64,000 nt of DNA from Camellia lanceoleosa (Eukaryota > Streptophyta > Magnoliopsida > Ericales > Theaceae). Below, in pieces: positions 22,360 through 34,407 of the stretch. The stretch's first letter is position 1. The number at the start of each line of letters is the position of its first letter. Where the stretch lies: the NCBI GenBank assembly GCA_025200525.1, contig CM045762.1:108412734-108476733 (forward strand). Direction: 5' to 3'. The notes under the pieces are model-generated. The model was not told where the DNA came from and ran no database searches. It worked only from the letters and a program-made list of their open reading frames with translations. The position numbers and the translations under genes were made by a program.

Positions 22360-22841
22360 TTATCCTTTTGTACAAGTAATTGGGATTACATGAGGATAAT
22401 TATTTCATCATGTGTCGTTATTTATTTAATGTATTGTATGGGTTATTGTCATTTATCCAGGGAGTTACACTACCACTACAGCCGCCACTCCACTACCGCC
22501 ACCTCCTCCACCATCGTTACTATACGGTACCACTACCACTAACGCTGTCGTCACTCCACCCCCATTATTGCTACCACCACCCCTATCACTACCACCACTC
22601 CACCACCACCACAGCCATTATGACTCCCCAAATTTTAGGACATCATTGAATAATATGACCACAAATTCAGAAATATAATCGTGGAAATACCATAAAATTT
22701 TAATAGTGCCAAACATAAACCATTTTATACATTTTATCTAAAAACCTGAATTTAACATCGTTCGGTTACATCATTTAAAACTAAATAATTCCAGTATGCC
22801 TAATGTTTAACTTCACTAAATAATAAAAACTTAATCTAAGG
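22360..22841. other. Spacer with CCACCA-type microsatellite and LTR end
   Basis: No gene. 22461-22620 is a degenerate C/A/T-rich repeat of CCACCA and CCACTA type. From 22621 the sequence TGACTCCCCAAATTTTAGG resembles, on the minus strand, an LTR end (CTAAAATTTGGGGAGTCA), similar in form to the LTR end near 12321-12339. The start of such an LTR was not found. Confidence 0.5.
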
Positions 22842-23765
22842 TGTTAGGTCCCTTAGTCTTGCCAATTCTACGAATACACATAGTATATCGAGTTGTACAG
22901 TTTCCTGGAATTTTGGCTTGCTCGCTCGAGCGAAGGAATCTTGGCTCAAGCGAAGAAACTTTGGTCCCAGTAGTTTTCACTGTTTGCAAAAATACTAAGA
23001 AGGGTTATTGTGCGCTCAAGTGAACCTTTTGGTGGCTCGAGCGAAGACACTTAAAGATTACACATTTATTAGACTCATCGCTTGAGCGAAAGATCCTACG
23101 CTCGAGCGGCCATCACAGCCCTGTTTGCTTTAAAGCTGAGTTTCAATAAGATTTTAGGGTAGGACTTCCAAATCTTCTTTGAGAGAATTAGGGTTTTCTT
23201 CTGGAGCATCTTTGTTAGTTTCTTGGATGTTTGTTTGAGTTTAACTCATATTTTGATAAGTTTACATCAAAGGATTGTTTGATTGTTCAACACAAGAGTG
23301 TTCTTCTTCGGTGGATTTCGGAGATTCAATCGTGGAGTCTTTGAAGGAGTTCGAAGCTGCTCATGGTCGTTGATTCAACATAGATGTTGAGGATTTGACA
23401 TCAAGTTGATCAATTTTGAGACAAAGGTGTTGGTGAAAGAGACACAAATAATTGAAGACAAGTTTATAGAGGTTAGGTAAATTAATTGGAAAATTTGTGT
23501 TCTTTCTTTCTTTTTAGTGGATTGATTAGTGGCATTTCACCCGTGGTTTTTTTTATCAAAATTGGACGTGCTCTAACTGTGGTTTTTTCCACGTAAAAAT
23601 CACTTGTGTCGATTTTTTTTTGGGTGGGTAACACTTGTGTCAATTTATTATTTGAGAAACAATAATCTAAATCACTTTCATATGTACTTGATGGTTTAGA
23701 TTGTTAGTTTTGGTTGTTTGAGAATTGTTGCAATTAAATCTGCTATGAATCACGAATCACATAGT
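22842..23765 (+). mobile_element. 5' LTR of a Ty1/copia element
   Basis: Starts TGTTAGGTCCCTTAG, typical of copia LTRs, and runs to shortly before the primer site at 23774; the exact right end is not certain. It carries the CGCTCGAGCG cluster (22923-23108), a GTCCCAGTAGTTTTC block (22971-22985), and a leader with GGTTTTCTTCTGG. No matching 3' LTR was found downstream. Confidence 0.7.
22923..23108 (+). promoter_or_regulatory. CGCTCGAGCG cluster in a copia LTR
   Basis: Exact palindromes at 22923-22932 and 23099-23108, with GGCTCAAGCGAAG, GCGCTCAAGTGAA, GGCTCGAGCGAAG and CGCTTGAGCGAAA variants between them. GTCCCAGTAGTTTTC follows the first pair. The same two-part arrangement is found in the gypsy LTRs of this window. 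Confidence 0.6.
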
Positions 23766-23773
23766 TTTTCAAT

Positions 23774-23787
23774 TGGTATTAGAGAGG
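23774..23787 (+). promoter_or_regulatory. Degenerate primer-binding site of the copia element
   Basis: TGGTATTAGAGAGG, a mutated form of the initiator Met tRNA site TGGTATCAGAGC, just upstream of gag. Confidence 0.8.
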
Positions 23788-23884
23788 TCACTCTTTGTTT
23801 TATGAAAAATATAGGAGTGTGATTTTGTGTGATTTGTGTCATTAATTCAATTCACGAAGGTAACTAGACCCATAGTCCTCATTT

Positions 23885-24776
23885 ACTTGATGGGACAAAC
23901 TATTCTTATTAGAAAGCTCGTATGAGGGCCTTTTTAAAATCTATTGATGAAAAAGTTTGGCACTGTGTAATCTATGGGTGGAGCGAACCTAGTGTCATCA
24001 TTGATGGTGTTGATATCCCTAAACCACTTGATAAATGGACGCAATTGATCATCCAAACTCGAGTTAGAACAGTAAAGCACGCAATTTTCTCTTTTGCTCT
24101 GTCACACCAGAAGAGTTTTGACGTATTTGTACGTGTGAAGTAGTGAAAGAGGCTTGGCACATTCTTGAAACAATTCACGAGGGTACGATTGATGTTAAAA
24201 GATCAAAACTTCAATATCTCACCTCTTCATTTGAAACTCTTTCTATGCGAGGTGATGAGACCTTTGATGATTTTTATGTCAAACTTAGTGATAACACGAA
24301 TTCCTGTTTCACACTTGGTGAAAGAAATTCCGGAATCTAAAGTTGTTGAACAAAATTTGAGGTCCTTACCTGATAGGTTTCAATCAAAAGTGACAACTAT
24401 AGAGGAGGCTCAGGATGTTGAGAACCTCAAGCTTGATCAGTTGGTTGGAAACTTGCAGACTTATGAAGCCCACCAGATTTCTAAGAAAAAACAAAAACAT
24501 AGTGTGGCTTTTACTAGTGTTTATGAGACTGCTAAGAACCATGAGGTTGAAATTGATGTAGAGTCTGAAATGACGGCTATGATTACCAAAAAATTCAAAA
24601 AAAATTTAAAGAAAAAGAAGCCTAATTTCAAGGACTCTAGTTCAAAAGAAAATGGTAATGAAAAAACCAAAACTTTTCCACCAAGAGGTGTTCCAATAGC
24701 CGAGAAGAAGAATGTGCGAGGACAATGTGTCAAGTGCTATGAATGCCAAGAGTTTGGGCATATTGCACTTTAATGT
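23885..24776 (+). pseudogene. gag: Ty1/copia gag, first copy
   Basis: HLLDGTNYSY, a TAG at 23910-23912 where the family has a conserved tryptophan, then KARMRAFLKSIDEKVWHCV: the start of the copia gag domain (UBN2/DUF4219 type, SIRE-like). The domain continues with EAWHILETIHEGTIDVKRSK, FDDFYVKLSD and VEQNLRSLPDRFQSKVTTIE in shifted frames (frame changes near 24130 and 24290). It ends with a lysine-rich tail and a CCHC zinc knuckle (CYECQEFGHIAL) whose last part is broken by TAA at 24772-24774. Not functional. Confidence 0.9.
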
Positions 24777-24959
24777 ACGTTGAAAAAGAACCAAAAGAAA
24801 GTCTACACAGTGACTTTGGATGATGAAAGTGGGACAGAGCAAGAAGCTGAAGAAACCAAATCCGGTGCAGATGGAGATAGTACCAACAAGGCATTCTACT
24901 CTTGCGTCACTCAATCAATTGCAAAGCTGGTTAAGTTTGCTCATGGGCCAAGTGTGCAT

Positions 24960-25678
24960 CGTGCTCTTACTTTTGATGGGAGTAATTACCTGTATTGGAA
25001 GTGTAGAATGAGAGTCTATCTCACAGCCTTTGATTTTGATGGTTGGCATACAATTGAGGAGAATGTTGAAGCACCATATGTAATCGATCGAATCACCAAC
25101 CAAAAGGTTAACAGGACGACTGAGGAATGGAGTGATGTTGAAAGAGCTGCATGGAAAGCACTAAAAGAGTTCTAAACTCCATCTGTGAAGCCATTTTTGA
25201 AGAAGAGCAACAACGGACTGCTTACTGCAAGAATGCCAAAGAATCGTGGGATGTTTTTATGCACTTTCATGAAAGAGAAAAGTCATCTTCACAACCATCC
25301 AGCTAGGTTCATGCCTTAGTTGCTCAACTGTATGCGACTAAGGAAAAAGAGAACCAAAAAGAAGACGATGAAACCTCGGAAGATAATGATGATAGTGATG
25401 GTGATGAACTTCAACAAGCCTGCGAAAATATATATAGTGAGTCTCTAAACCTATCCAAGATGAATGACAAGCTCACTATCAAACTCAATGCATGTGAGAG
25501 TGAGAATGTCAAGCCAAAGGAAGAGATTTCAACGGCAAGGAAGGATGTCATCAAGATCTCGAGTGATAGACAAGATCTTTGTGCAAAGCTCTTGACTTGT
25601 GAAACTGAAAGGAATGAACTTTTGAAAATCTATGCCACATATGAAGAAAAGATGGAATCTCTTGAGATAACATAAGTT
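24960..25678 (+). pseudogene. gag: Ty1/copia gag, second copy
   Basis: A second gag start follows the first gag's acidic tail without a break: LTFDGSNYLYWKCRMRVYLT then AFDFDGW at about 24967-25043, again the N-terminal copia gag motif, followed by TEEWSDVERAAWKALKEF. After a stop at 25173-25175 and a frame change come NSICEAIFEEEQQRTAYCK, an acidic DDDSDGDE-like stretch and a coiled coil (25460-25675: MNDKLTIKLNACESEN, then KISSDRQDLCAKLLTCE) that in this group follows the gag domain. The middle of the domain is missing. The order suggests a fusion of two copia elements. Confidence 0.82.
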
Positions 25679-26149
25679 GCACTGGAAGAGCGTGTTGGTC
25701 AGAAATAGGAAGAACTCAAAAATGAGAGGTAAAAGCCTCTACATCATCTGGTCTCAACAAATGAGTTGTGACAAAAGTGGGATAGGCTATGGCGATGCAA
25801 CACCTCAAAAGGGAAAAGCCTCTACATCACATGACATCAAGACTCAAGCAAAGGGAAAGCTGAAGGTTCAACAGGATGATAAATCTCTCCATCAACCTAA
25901 AGGAGGCAAGTTCAACAAAAGAGAGGTAAGGTTGTCATTGTGGTCGGTATGGCCACATTCGCCCTTATTGTTATGAGTTGTTTGGTAAGGTGTCTCAAAA
26001 AGTTAGAAATGTTAATACTTCATGGGTTAGGAGACAACCTTACATTTCTAGGCAGAACACTAGGATTCATGATGGTATTCACAGCACTAAGACAATTACC
26101 AAGACTGCCAGTCATACTTCTGTTAAGACCAAAACGTTATGTGTGAGAA

Positions 26150-27230
26150 ATAGTGACCTAACTTGTTTTGTTGTTCACATTGCACTAAAAGCATGTGACT
26201 CACACATGTAATCTCTTGATAGTGGGTGCTCTCGACACATTTTAGGTGACAAATCCTAATTCACGTCTCTTGAGAAATATGAAGGAGGAATTGTTACCTT
26301 TGGAGATGGCGGCACTTCTAGAGTCATTGGTAAGGGCTCTATAAGTATGGCCAATCTACCCAAGCTTGAAAATGTCTTACTTCTTGATGACCTTAAAGAA
26401 AATCTTTTGAGCATTAGTCAAATGTGAGATTCTCATCATGAAGTATTATTTTTAAAAAATAAATGTGAAATTTTGGATAAAAAGGGAAATACTGTCATGC
26501 ATGGGGTTCGCACATCTGATAACTGCTATGGAATTGTTACAACAAATGATCTCACTTGTCATTCGGCCATCATAAGTAATCTTGACTTGTGGCATCAAAG
26601 ATTAGGTCATATGAATTTTAAATACCTAACTAAGATTGCCAACAAGGAAATTGTGAGAGGAGTACCCAAAATGGGTAAGAATGTGAACCATGTTGGGCCA
26701 TGTCAATTAGGGAAACTCACCAAAAGGTGAATAGCTTAACAACCAAACGTCCTCTTGAACTTGTTCAGATGGATCTAATGGGACCCACTCATACTGAAAG
26801 CATTGGAGGTAAAAGATATATTTTTTTAACTGTTAATGATTATACTCGTTTTTCTTGGGTTAACTTTTTAAGAGAAAAATGTGATACGTTTGATGCTTTC
26901 AAGTCATTAGTCCTTAAAATCCAGAATGAACAAGGTGTTTCTATTGGGCGTATTATAAAAATCTGAATTGATCATGGTTGTGAATTTCAAAATAGCTCAT
27001 TCTCGAATTTTTGTGATATGCATGGAATTAAGCATGAATTTTCTGTACCTACTCCACAACAAAATGGAGTTATTGAGGGGAAAAACAGGGTTGTTCAAGA
27101 GATGGCTAGGGTTATGCTCCTTAGCAAGAAAGTTCCTCCCAAGTTTTGGGCTGAAGCCTTAAAATACCATTGTTTATGTTGTGAATCGTGTGTACTTAAG
27201 GCCCAACACTTTACAAACTTTTTATGAATT
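26150..27230 (+). pseudogene. pol: Ty1/copia protease and integrase relic
   Basis: The protease active site is seen as LDSGCSRHILGDK at 26215-26253, followed by FGDGGTSRVIGKGSI. The GAG-pre-integrase domain follows (LDLWHQRLGHMNFKYLTKIA, 26581-26640). Integrase shows D in ELVQMDLMGPTH (26758-26793), D in the region IDHGCEFQNSSFSNF (26968-27012) and E in PQQNGVIEGKNRVVQEM (27053-27103). Stops or frame changes occur near 26210, 26259, 26425, 26728, 26964 and 27166. The order protease-integrase-RT is that of Ty1/copia. Confidence 0.9.
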
Positions 27231-27679
27231 GTGAAAAGGGTTGAAACCTAATATGAAATACTTCAAAACTTTTGGGCGTAAATGTTATATTTTCAAAGAT
27301 AGAGAGCCTTTGGGCTAATTTGACTCCCAAAGTTATGAAAGTATTTTTCTAGAGTATTCAACTACTAGTAGGGCTTTTCGTGTCTATAACCTGCGTACAC
27401 TATCTTTGATGGAATCGATCAATATGGCTGTAGATGACACCGGTTCTCCTATTGCATCTCTACATGAGGAAGAAAATGGTGATCCTAGAATCCTAGCTAC
27501 CAAACCACAATATCAAGGAGAAGCAAGACCAAGCTCAAGAAGGCAAACCAACACCAACCCCTATGGCAAGTCCTAGTCCAAAGACTGCACAGAGAGACAT
27601 CACCACTGATGCTCAAATCACTACTAGTCCTGGTTTGAAGCCATCAGCAAGGGCAAAACTGAATCATCCGATTCAATAG

Positions 27680-28526
27680 GTGATTGGAAATGTCTCAGAT
27701 CGAATGAAAACCCGCAAACTAATTCGGAATGAGGTATCTCATATGTGTTATGTTTCATTAATTGCACTTAAGACTATAAAAGAGGCCCTACTAGATGATA
27801 GTTGGGAAATGCAATGCATGAAGAATTATGTTAATTTGAACGTAACAAAGTTTGGACTCTTGTTGCCAGACTTATAGACATGAATGTGATAGGTACCAAG
27901 TGGATATTCAAAAATAAATCTGATGGGAATGGTACCGTGGTTAGAAATAAAGCTAGGTTGGTTGCTCAAGGCTACACACAAGTAGAGGGTGTTGACTATG
28001 ATGAGATGTTTGCCCCTGTTACACGTCTCAAATCTATTCGTATTTTACTTGGTGTTGCATGCTTTTTGGATTCAAATTGTTTCAAATGGATGTAAAAAGT
28101 GCCTTTCTGAATGGGTACTTGAAAGAAGAGGCTTATGTTGAGCAACCAAAAGGGTTTGAGGACCCATAATTTCCAAACTATGTCTACAAGTTAGACAAGG
28201 TTTTATATGGGTTGAAACAAGCTCCTTGGGCTTGGTATGATAGACTTACTACCTTTCTTATTGACAATGATTTTCAAAGGGGTAGTGTGGACAAGACCTT
28301 ATTTGTGAAACATACTAAGTCTAATATACTTGTTGCTGAAATTTATGTTGATGATATCGTGTTTGAATCCACTTCTGATTCTCTTGTAAAATATTTCTCA
28401 AATTGCATGACACGTGAGTTTGAAATGAGCATGACGCAAGAATTGTCTTTTTTCTTGGGTCTCCAAATTAAACGGTCACCTTCGGGTATGTTTGTTCTCA
28501 GACCAAGTATGCCAAAAATCTTGTGA
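27680..28526 (+). pseudogene. pol: Ty1/copia reverse transcriptase relic
   Basis: After KEALLDDSWEMQCMK the RT core reads [60 protein letters not shown] and LYGLKQAPWAWYDRL. The catalytic YVDD lies at 28343-28354 (EIYVDDIVF). Frame breaks occur near 27875, 28083 and 28168. The motifs are those of the RVT_2 family. Inactive. Confidence 0.93.
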
Positions 28527-29270
28527 CTAAGTTCGGTCTAGAGTCGGCCAAACATGCTAGAACCCCCATGAGCACCAGTCTTCACCTCCCCAAAGACTCC
28601 TCTGACACTAATGTTAATCCTACTCTTTATAGAAGCATGATAAGGAGTCTTTTGTACCTCACAGCCAGTCGGCCTGACATTGCATTTAGTGTAGGTGTTT
28701 GTGCCCGTTACCAAGCCTATTCTAAAGAGTCTCATCTTTTTGCTATCAAACGCATCATTAAGTATGTGAGTGGGACATTGGGGTATGGGATTTGGTTCTC
28801 GACCGACACTATAACCGAAATCACTGATTTTTTTGATGCCGATTGGGCAGGGTGTGCTGATAATTAGAATAGCACATCTGGAGGATGTTTTTCTATTAGG
28901 AATAATCTGGTTGCCTGGCATAGTAAAAAGCAAAATGCCATCTCTCTTTCGACCACCGAGGCTGAGTACATTGTTTTAGGGAGTTGTTGTACACAAATGT
29001 TGTGGATGAAGCAAATGCTTCATGATTATGGTATTGACTAGGGCACTCTCACCGTTTTCTGCAATAATATAAGTGCTATTAACATCTCCAAAAATCTAGT
29101 CCAACACTCTTGCACAATATATTGACATTCGTCATCATTTCATTTGAGAGTTAGTAAAGGAGGGCCTTATAGTTCTTGAACATGTACCCACTGAGCACCA
29201 AAAAGATGATATTTTTACAAAACCTTTTGATCTTCTTAGGTTTGAATTCCTTAGAATGACCTTGGGTGTA
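28523..29270 (+). pseudogene. pol: Ty1/copia RNase H relic
   Basis: Connects to the RT by a frame change. TPMSTSLHLPKDS, YRSMIRSLLYLTASRPDIAF, HLFAIKRIIKYVSGTLGYGI, DADWAGCADN, a TAG at 28865-28867, STSGGCFSIRNNLVAWHSKK, NAISLSTTEAEYIVLGSC and QMLWMKQML are visible; later frames are broken (TAG near 29039, shift near 29100). This is the end of copia pol. A minus-strand frame at 28538-28933 is only its shadow. Confidence 0.9.
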
Positions 29271-30189
29271 GTACTCATTAACTAGAGTATGACTTGTTAC
29301 TTAAGTGGGTGAGAGTGATTGACTTTCTGTGTACTTGGATGCTATAATCTCATTGTCATTGAATCTTGTTATCTGTGCACATAGACTTAAGACCTCTCAT
29401 GCAGCTTGCAAGATTTCATATATCCTTGTCCATAGCAGATTTTGAACATATATGCTCATTGAATGCATGATCTCATTTTTTACACATTCTTGAGATAAAC
29501 TAATGTAGGGGTTTCCGTATAAGTAATCAAATTTCTCTATGGACTTCTAACATTGTCTCTTATGCATTTCTGAAGGAATTGACCTATACTGGCATATCAT
29601 GGGTGATGTTGAGTCTCTTAACCATCCACTATCTATTTTCACTTCTACGGTCTCTCCCTCACTATTTTGGAGTCCAGGCATTAGGAAAAGGCCACCTCAG
29701 AGGCACCAACCAGGTCATCTTCATTGTTTCCTTGCTTCTCTGATTTGGTCTCCATACTCTTGAGCGTGCAAGCCACCAGTGAGTGCCCGAAAAAAAGAAA
29801 AGTCAAATTTAAAAGAAAAGAAAAGAAAAAAAAAAAAAGAGGACTCATTGATTGAGCAGGGGCCTCCGCTTTTACTCAACAAATATCCCTTGGTTTCTAG
29901 TGGTTTGACTTCTTTCAATGATGTTCAGATTCTTTTGCTAGAGGTCTATCCATCAGATCACTGCTAGGATTAACTCTAGCTCTGTGGCCTTTCAAGGATT
30001 GCACACACACACATTAATTTTGTGTGCTCTCATGTTTGCCTTTGAGTTGTGTATTCATATGTTGCTTATGCTCATTGATCCATGTTTACCTGTTTTGCTC
30101 ATGATTTTGTGCTTCCTACCATCGACATTGCAAGATTGTGGACTTCATGGTATGTGGATTATTTCATCTTAGTGCCACATTATGGCTAG
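29271..30189 (+). other. 3' non-coding region of the copia element
   Basis: No coding sequence recognised. A long purine tract (A with G, 29789-29842) may be a polypurine tract, as SIRE-type copia elements carry purine tracts before the 3' LTR. The expected 3' LTR (starting TGTTAGGTCCC) is missing: at 30190 the sequence changes into a minus-strand LTR end. Confidence 0.55.
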
Positions 30190-31069
30190 TGTAACGCCCT
30201 GCTATTTCATACATGAATCCATCGCAACCAATGTAACAATTTACTCTAAAAGCCATCATGTTCACTGAACTAAAATTTAAATTTACAATGTCCATGTTTA
30301 CATGACCAGAAAACCTCATACCCAATCCCACGTTCTACAAACAAGATGACAATTACAAAAGAAGAACCCCATGGGTGTACAAGACAAAAACAAAATAAGT
30401 CTAACAGTCCTAGTGCAAAATTCTAAGTCTTTACAACAAATTATTCTCAATTGTCAATCCCAACATCGCTTACTTCAAGTCACCACTATAGTTATACAAC
30501 ATTATTTCCTAAAAAATAAAATAGGGGTGAGCTATATGCCTAGTAGGAATACATTTAACCAAGTATTTAATCATTCGAATAAATTTATGGCATCCTTGAG
30601 ACAATACAAAAGAAGGAGTTATGAACACATGTAATCTTCCCCAATTATGTAATTACATAACGATTAAGCATGGACAATTACATTTCACACATTTACAACA
30701 CAACATTTAAACAATCACATCAATGGAAAACAAACCATGAGTCCCATGTAAGAGTCTAACATAAGTTGCTTTAGTTTGATTTAAGAAATCAAACAAACCA
30801 TGATTTTTTGGTTAAAAAAAAGGTCATTTAATGGTGATTGATTACAATTCTAGATGATAGATGATTTGATTTGTTAAACTTATTTAACCTAAAAAAATTG
30901 ACATTACTTCAATTATAATATAGAAAAAAATAATAATTTATTACTAGGTTTGTCTTTAGGTGTTGATTCTTAATGCTGTGACTCTTTGATGGTTTTAACC
31001 CAACACACTAGTTCGATTAATGGAAATGATACAAGACATGATGGGTAATGATTTCTATGTTGGTGCCTA
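30190..31069 (-). mobile_element. Partial LTR, minus strand
   Basis: The minus strand ends in ATAGCAGGGCGTTACA at 30190, the form of an LTR terminus. Further inside, on the minus strand, CCTACTAGGCATATAGCTCACCCC (around 30525-30550) is followed by a T-rich TTTTTTAGG, the LTR motif seen elsewhere. The LTR is interrupted at 31069 by a solo LTR and may continue after 34407; its start was not identified. Confidence 0.55.
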
Positions 31070-34000
31070 TGTGACACCTCAAAAATCAAGAATGCCAAGG
31101 AATATAATAACAAAGAAATACATGGTACTGCTAATATTACAAGTTCAAGGATAAATAATGATATGTCATTAATGAGTCCTTTGATCAATAATCAAATAAG
31201 ATCCCAAGAAAGATCGGAGGAGTCCGAGTAGCCTCCCTTCTAAGTTCAATCTTCTTAGATAGCAAAGTTACCATTTTGACAAATCTTGACAAGGCATTAA
31301 CACAAGACCTACATAAGTTGACAGAAAATAAAGGATATGTTACACGAAAGATAGATATATAAGCAAGATAATACTTACAAAGTTGTGTCTTAAGTGACAA
31401 CAAGAGTTTTTATATTAATTACAACCCCAAAACAAGATTACAAAGAGAGACTTAACAAATCTAGTTCTAGTTTCTTCTAGGATAGTTATACGTCTTCGAA
31501 CATTTTCGCGACATAGTCTTTTGGATAAAGTTCTTCAACAACTAGCATGAAACACCATGAGCTTGGAATGCCTAGTAAACTCACACACACCCCATTCCTT
31601 TTTCCCAGTCCAATACACAATTACAATAATGGCACGATCATATCATACAGAGGGAGCAATAATCAAGCAGACTTTATAATAAATTTCAGCTCTCAAGAAT
31701 AACAGTCAATCAAGTTAGTTCTAGGCAATTCCTTGCGGAATGCTGTTCCTACCCATCATTTCAAGCTTCGCTTAAGGCAAACCGGTACCCTTTCCTGCTC
31801 ACTATTCCAGATGCCCCACTCCTAGGGTTATGTACCCAAATCATGTCATCTTGGAATATAGGATAGTCACAACCTGTTGGCCACAAAAATTCTCATTTGT
31901 ATTTCGGTCTACCATAGGAATTCTCATCTGTGCCACAAGTATTATCATTTGTGTTCTATAAGACCACCGCACGACTGACATAAAGCATCACGTTCTAAAC
32001 CTAGGCCAACTTGAGTACTGTGACACAACTTGTGAAAGAATTAATCCCACAATCCATCATTTTCCTTCCATTTCCAAAATAACTAGTCCATTTGTCTCAT
32101 CAATTTGATTATCACATAAAAATTTCTTTGAAAACCTAACACCATCATTATTAAGTTTCCTGTTGAGTTAGGTGTGTTATGTTAAGGTTAGAACAAGTTA
32201 TTGAAATAACATTTACTTCACAAGTATAAGCATTTGAAAACACAAATTTAAAGCAATACAACCACAAATATATGTAGATGCCATACTAAAACTTGAACAA
32301 ACAATAAGAAGCATATTCAATCAACTAAGAGCATGAAACTATTAAGAAGAATAATTTTCTAGATTCCGTTTACTTTAATGATAACTATTAAAGTGGCATT
32401 TTTAGAATTTTTTTTTCAAACTTGGCCGCTTTAGGGCTTGTAGATAATTTTGTCTAGTTTCAAAATAAATTTATGGAAGTGGAATAAATTTTCTAGATTT
32501 TTAGTTATTAATGAAATACTCCAGCTCAGTCCAGATTCGTCAGCTGTTATGAAAATCAATTTTTCTCTCAAACCACTTATTCATTTTCAATAAAACCAAT
32601 TTTTATTGAAAGATAACGCTTTAAAGAAAGTTTTTGATGTAAAATTGAGCTCAAGAGGATTTCTCTGCATGTTTATAGAATTTTTGAAGGTTGACTGAAA
32701 ATACCGGTTATTGGTGCACAAAACTAGAAATAAAAAGCGTTATAAGAAAATGGGACAACCGTGGGAAATTTTTCACTTTTGTTATGACGAAAACATGATA
32801 AATAATTTAGTAATAACTCATATATTTAGTTTGAAGGTGTTCCTTTAAAAATGACACATGAAATGGATGGACATTGGTGACTTTGATTCAACAAACAAAG
32901 AATACAAGTAAGGTAATCAACAAAGGTCAACCTATCTTATTCAAACACAAGGACCCTATACATAAAACTATGAAAACAATATTCTAAACATATATGGTCA
33001 TGTATTTAGTAGAGAAAAGAAAAGGATAGGTTGTGTTGTGGCTTACTTGTTTGCTAGATTGCTAAGGTTTGGACAAAATCTCCTCTCCTTTCTTTTTCTC
33101 CCTCCAAGCTGACTCTTTGCCTCCCCTCTCTCTATCTTAGCCAAATTTTGTGTGTGTGTGTGTGTATGTGTTTGACTATGTAAAAATGTTAAGGGAGGTG
33201 GCCTATTTATAGAAAAATTGTGGTGAAAGGTCCATTGTGCCCTTTGGTTGGAATAGAATGGAATAAAGTTGTATTTAGTTGGAATGTAATGGAATGGAGG
33301 GTGATTGTGAAGGTTAAGTGTGGTTTAATTAGGCCTAATCCTAGCTTGGTTGATTTAGAACTAGATTGGTACATTAGTACAAAACAAACTTCCATGATTT
33401 AGGGGCCCTTGGTCAAAATTCTTCATTAAATCCATGAAATTGGTTTCAAAAGTACACTATATATATACATCAAGGTGGCTGGCCTTGTGCCCTAGGGTTT
33501 TAGGATTTTTCATCATCTTTTGGAGTACAAAATTCATATATATATATATATATTGTAGATATTTTTTTTTGCAAAAGATCATTATAATGGGGTGTACGTT
33601 TCTATATAGGGTAAATTACACTTACACCCCCGAAGGTTTGAGTTTAATACATATCACCCTTGACATTTGGGAAATTACACTAACTCCCCTGTCATTGTAG
33701 TTATTTAGACGGAATGAAGACATTGAACTCATGCACTCTCTCTTTTCTTGTTTTCCTTTACTTCCTCAATTTTTTTTTTCTTTTTTTCTTTTTTCCCCTT
33801 TCCTTTACTTTTTTTTTTAAATATAATTTCCTCTATTTTTTTACTAGGAGATGTTGCATTTTATATAAGCAAGGGGGTTTGTAAAATGAGACTATTAACC
33901 ATAAGGGTGGGAATGTAATTTTCAAAACGTAAAGGGATGGGTAATTGGACCAAACCTTATGGAGTGTTAGTGCAATTTACCCTTATATTATATTATAATG

Positions 34001-34407
34001 GATTTGCGGCTAATGTACAATTTTATAAAAGTGTGAGGGCATGGACTAAATTTATAAATTAAAATACCTATTTCAAGTATAGAATTGATCAGTATAGTGA
34101 TAGGAAAAATAATTCGGTTTGTGTTGCTTTGTTTTGAATTAAAATGCGAATTATCGAACAAAAACGACAAAAATCAGAAATTAGGGTTTAGAGTGATTTA
34201 TCTATAATTAGAGAGTTAAATAATTAATTTTAAGGTGTTAGAAATGATTACTAACCTACCGAGGTCGATTAGGGAGTGCACAGTTTCATCCGCGATACGT
34301 TTTCGGTTTTAGGGTTGAATTTGCAAGAAGGTGAAAATTCAGTGTCTCTTTGAAATAATCTTAAGGTTAGGGTTTTAAAAGAAATAACTAAAATTGGGGT
34401 CTCTACA
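31070..34407 (-). mobile_element. Solo LTR, minus strand, about 3.3 kb
   Basis: On the minus strand it starts TGTAGAGACCCCAATTTT (34407) and ends TGAGGTGTCACA (31070). The flanks are GCCTA (31065-31069) and ACCTA (34408-34412), a 5-bp target duplication with one change. No primer site or polypurine tract adjoins either end and no internal domain is present, so recombination between two LTRs probably removed the interior. A MITE-like element is inserted at 33608-33984. A TA repeat (33536-33553) lies inside. Confidence 0.75.
33608..33984. mobile_element. MITE-like element with terminal inverted repeats
   Basis: The left end AGGGTAAATTACACTTACACCC and the right end, read inverted, AAGGGTAAATTGCACTAACAC, pair over about 30 bp and extend through (A)AGGTTTG on both sides. 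ATAT flanks both ends (33604-33607 and 33985-33988). The interior is about 310 bp, T-rich, without coding sequence. A non-autonomous DNA transposon; the superfamily cannot be set from the TIR alone. Confidence 0.75.

Noticed and set aside
22461..22620. His/Tyr/Pro-rich open frame
   Set aside because: Translation of a CCACCA-type microsatellite.
28538..28933. 131-residue minus-strand open frame
   Set aside because: Shadow of the copia RNase H relic.
29789..29842. Definite copia polypurine tract and 3' LTR start
   Set aside because: The purine run fits, but no sequence like the 5' LTR (TGTTAGGTCCC) follows before 30190.
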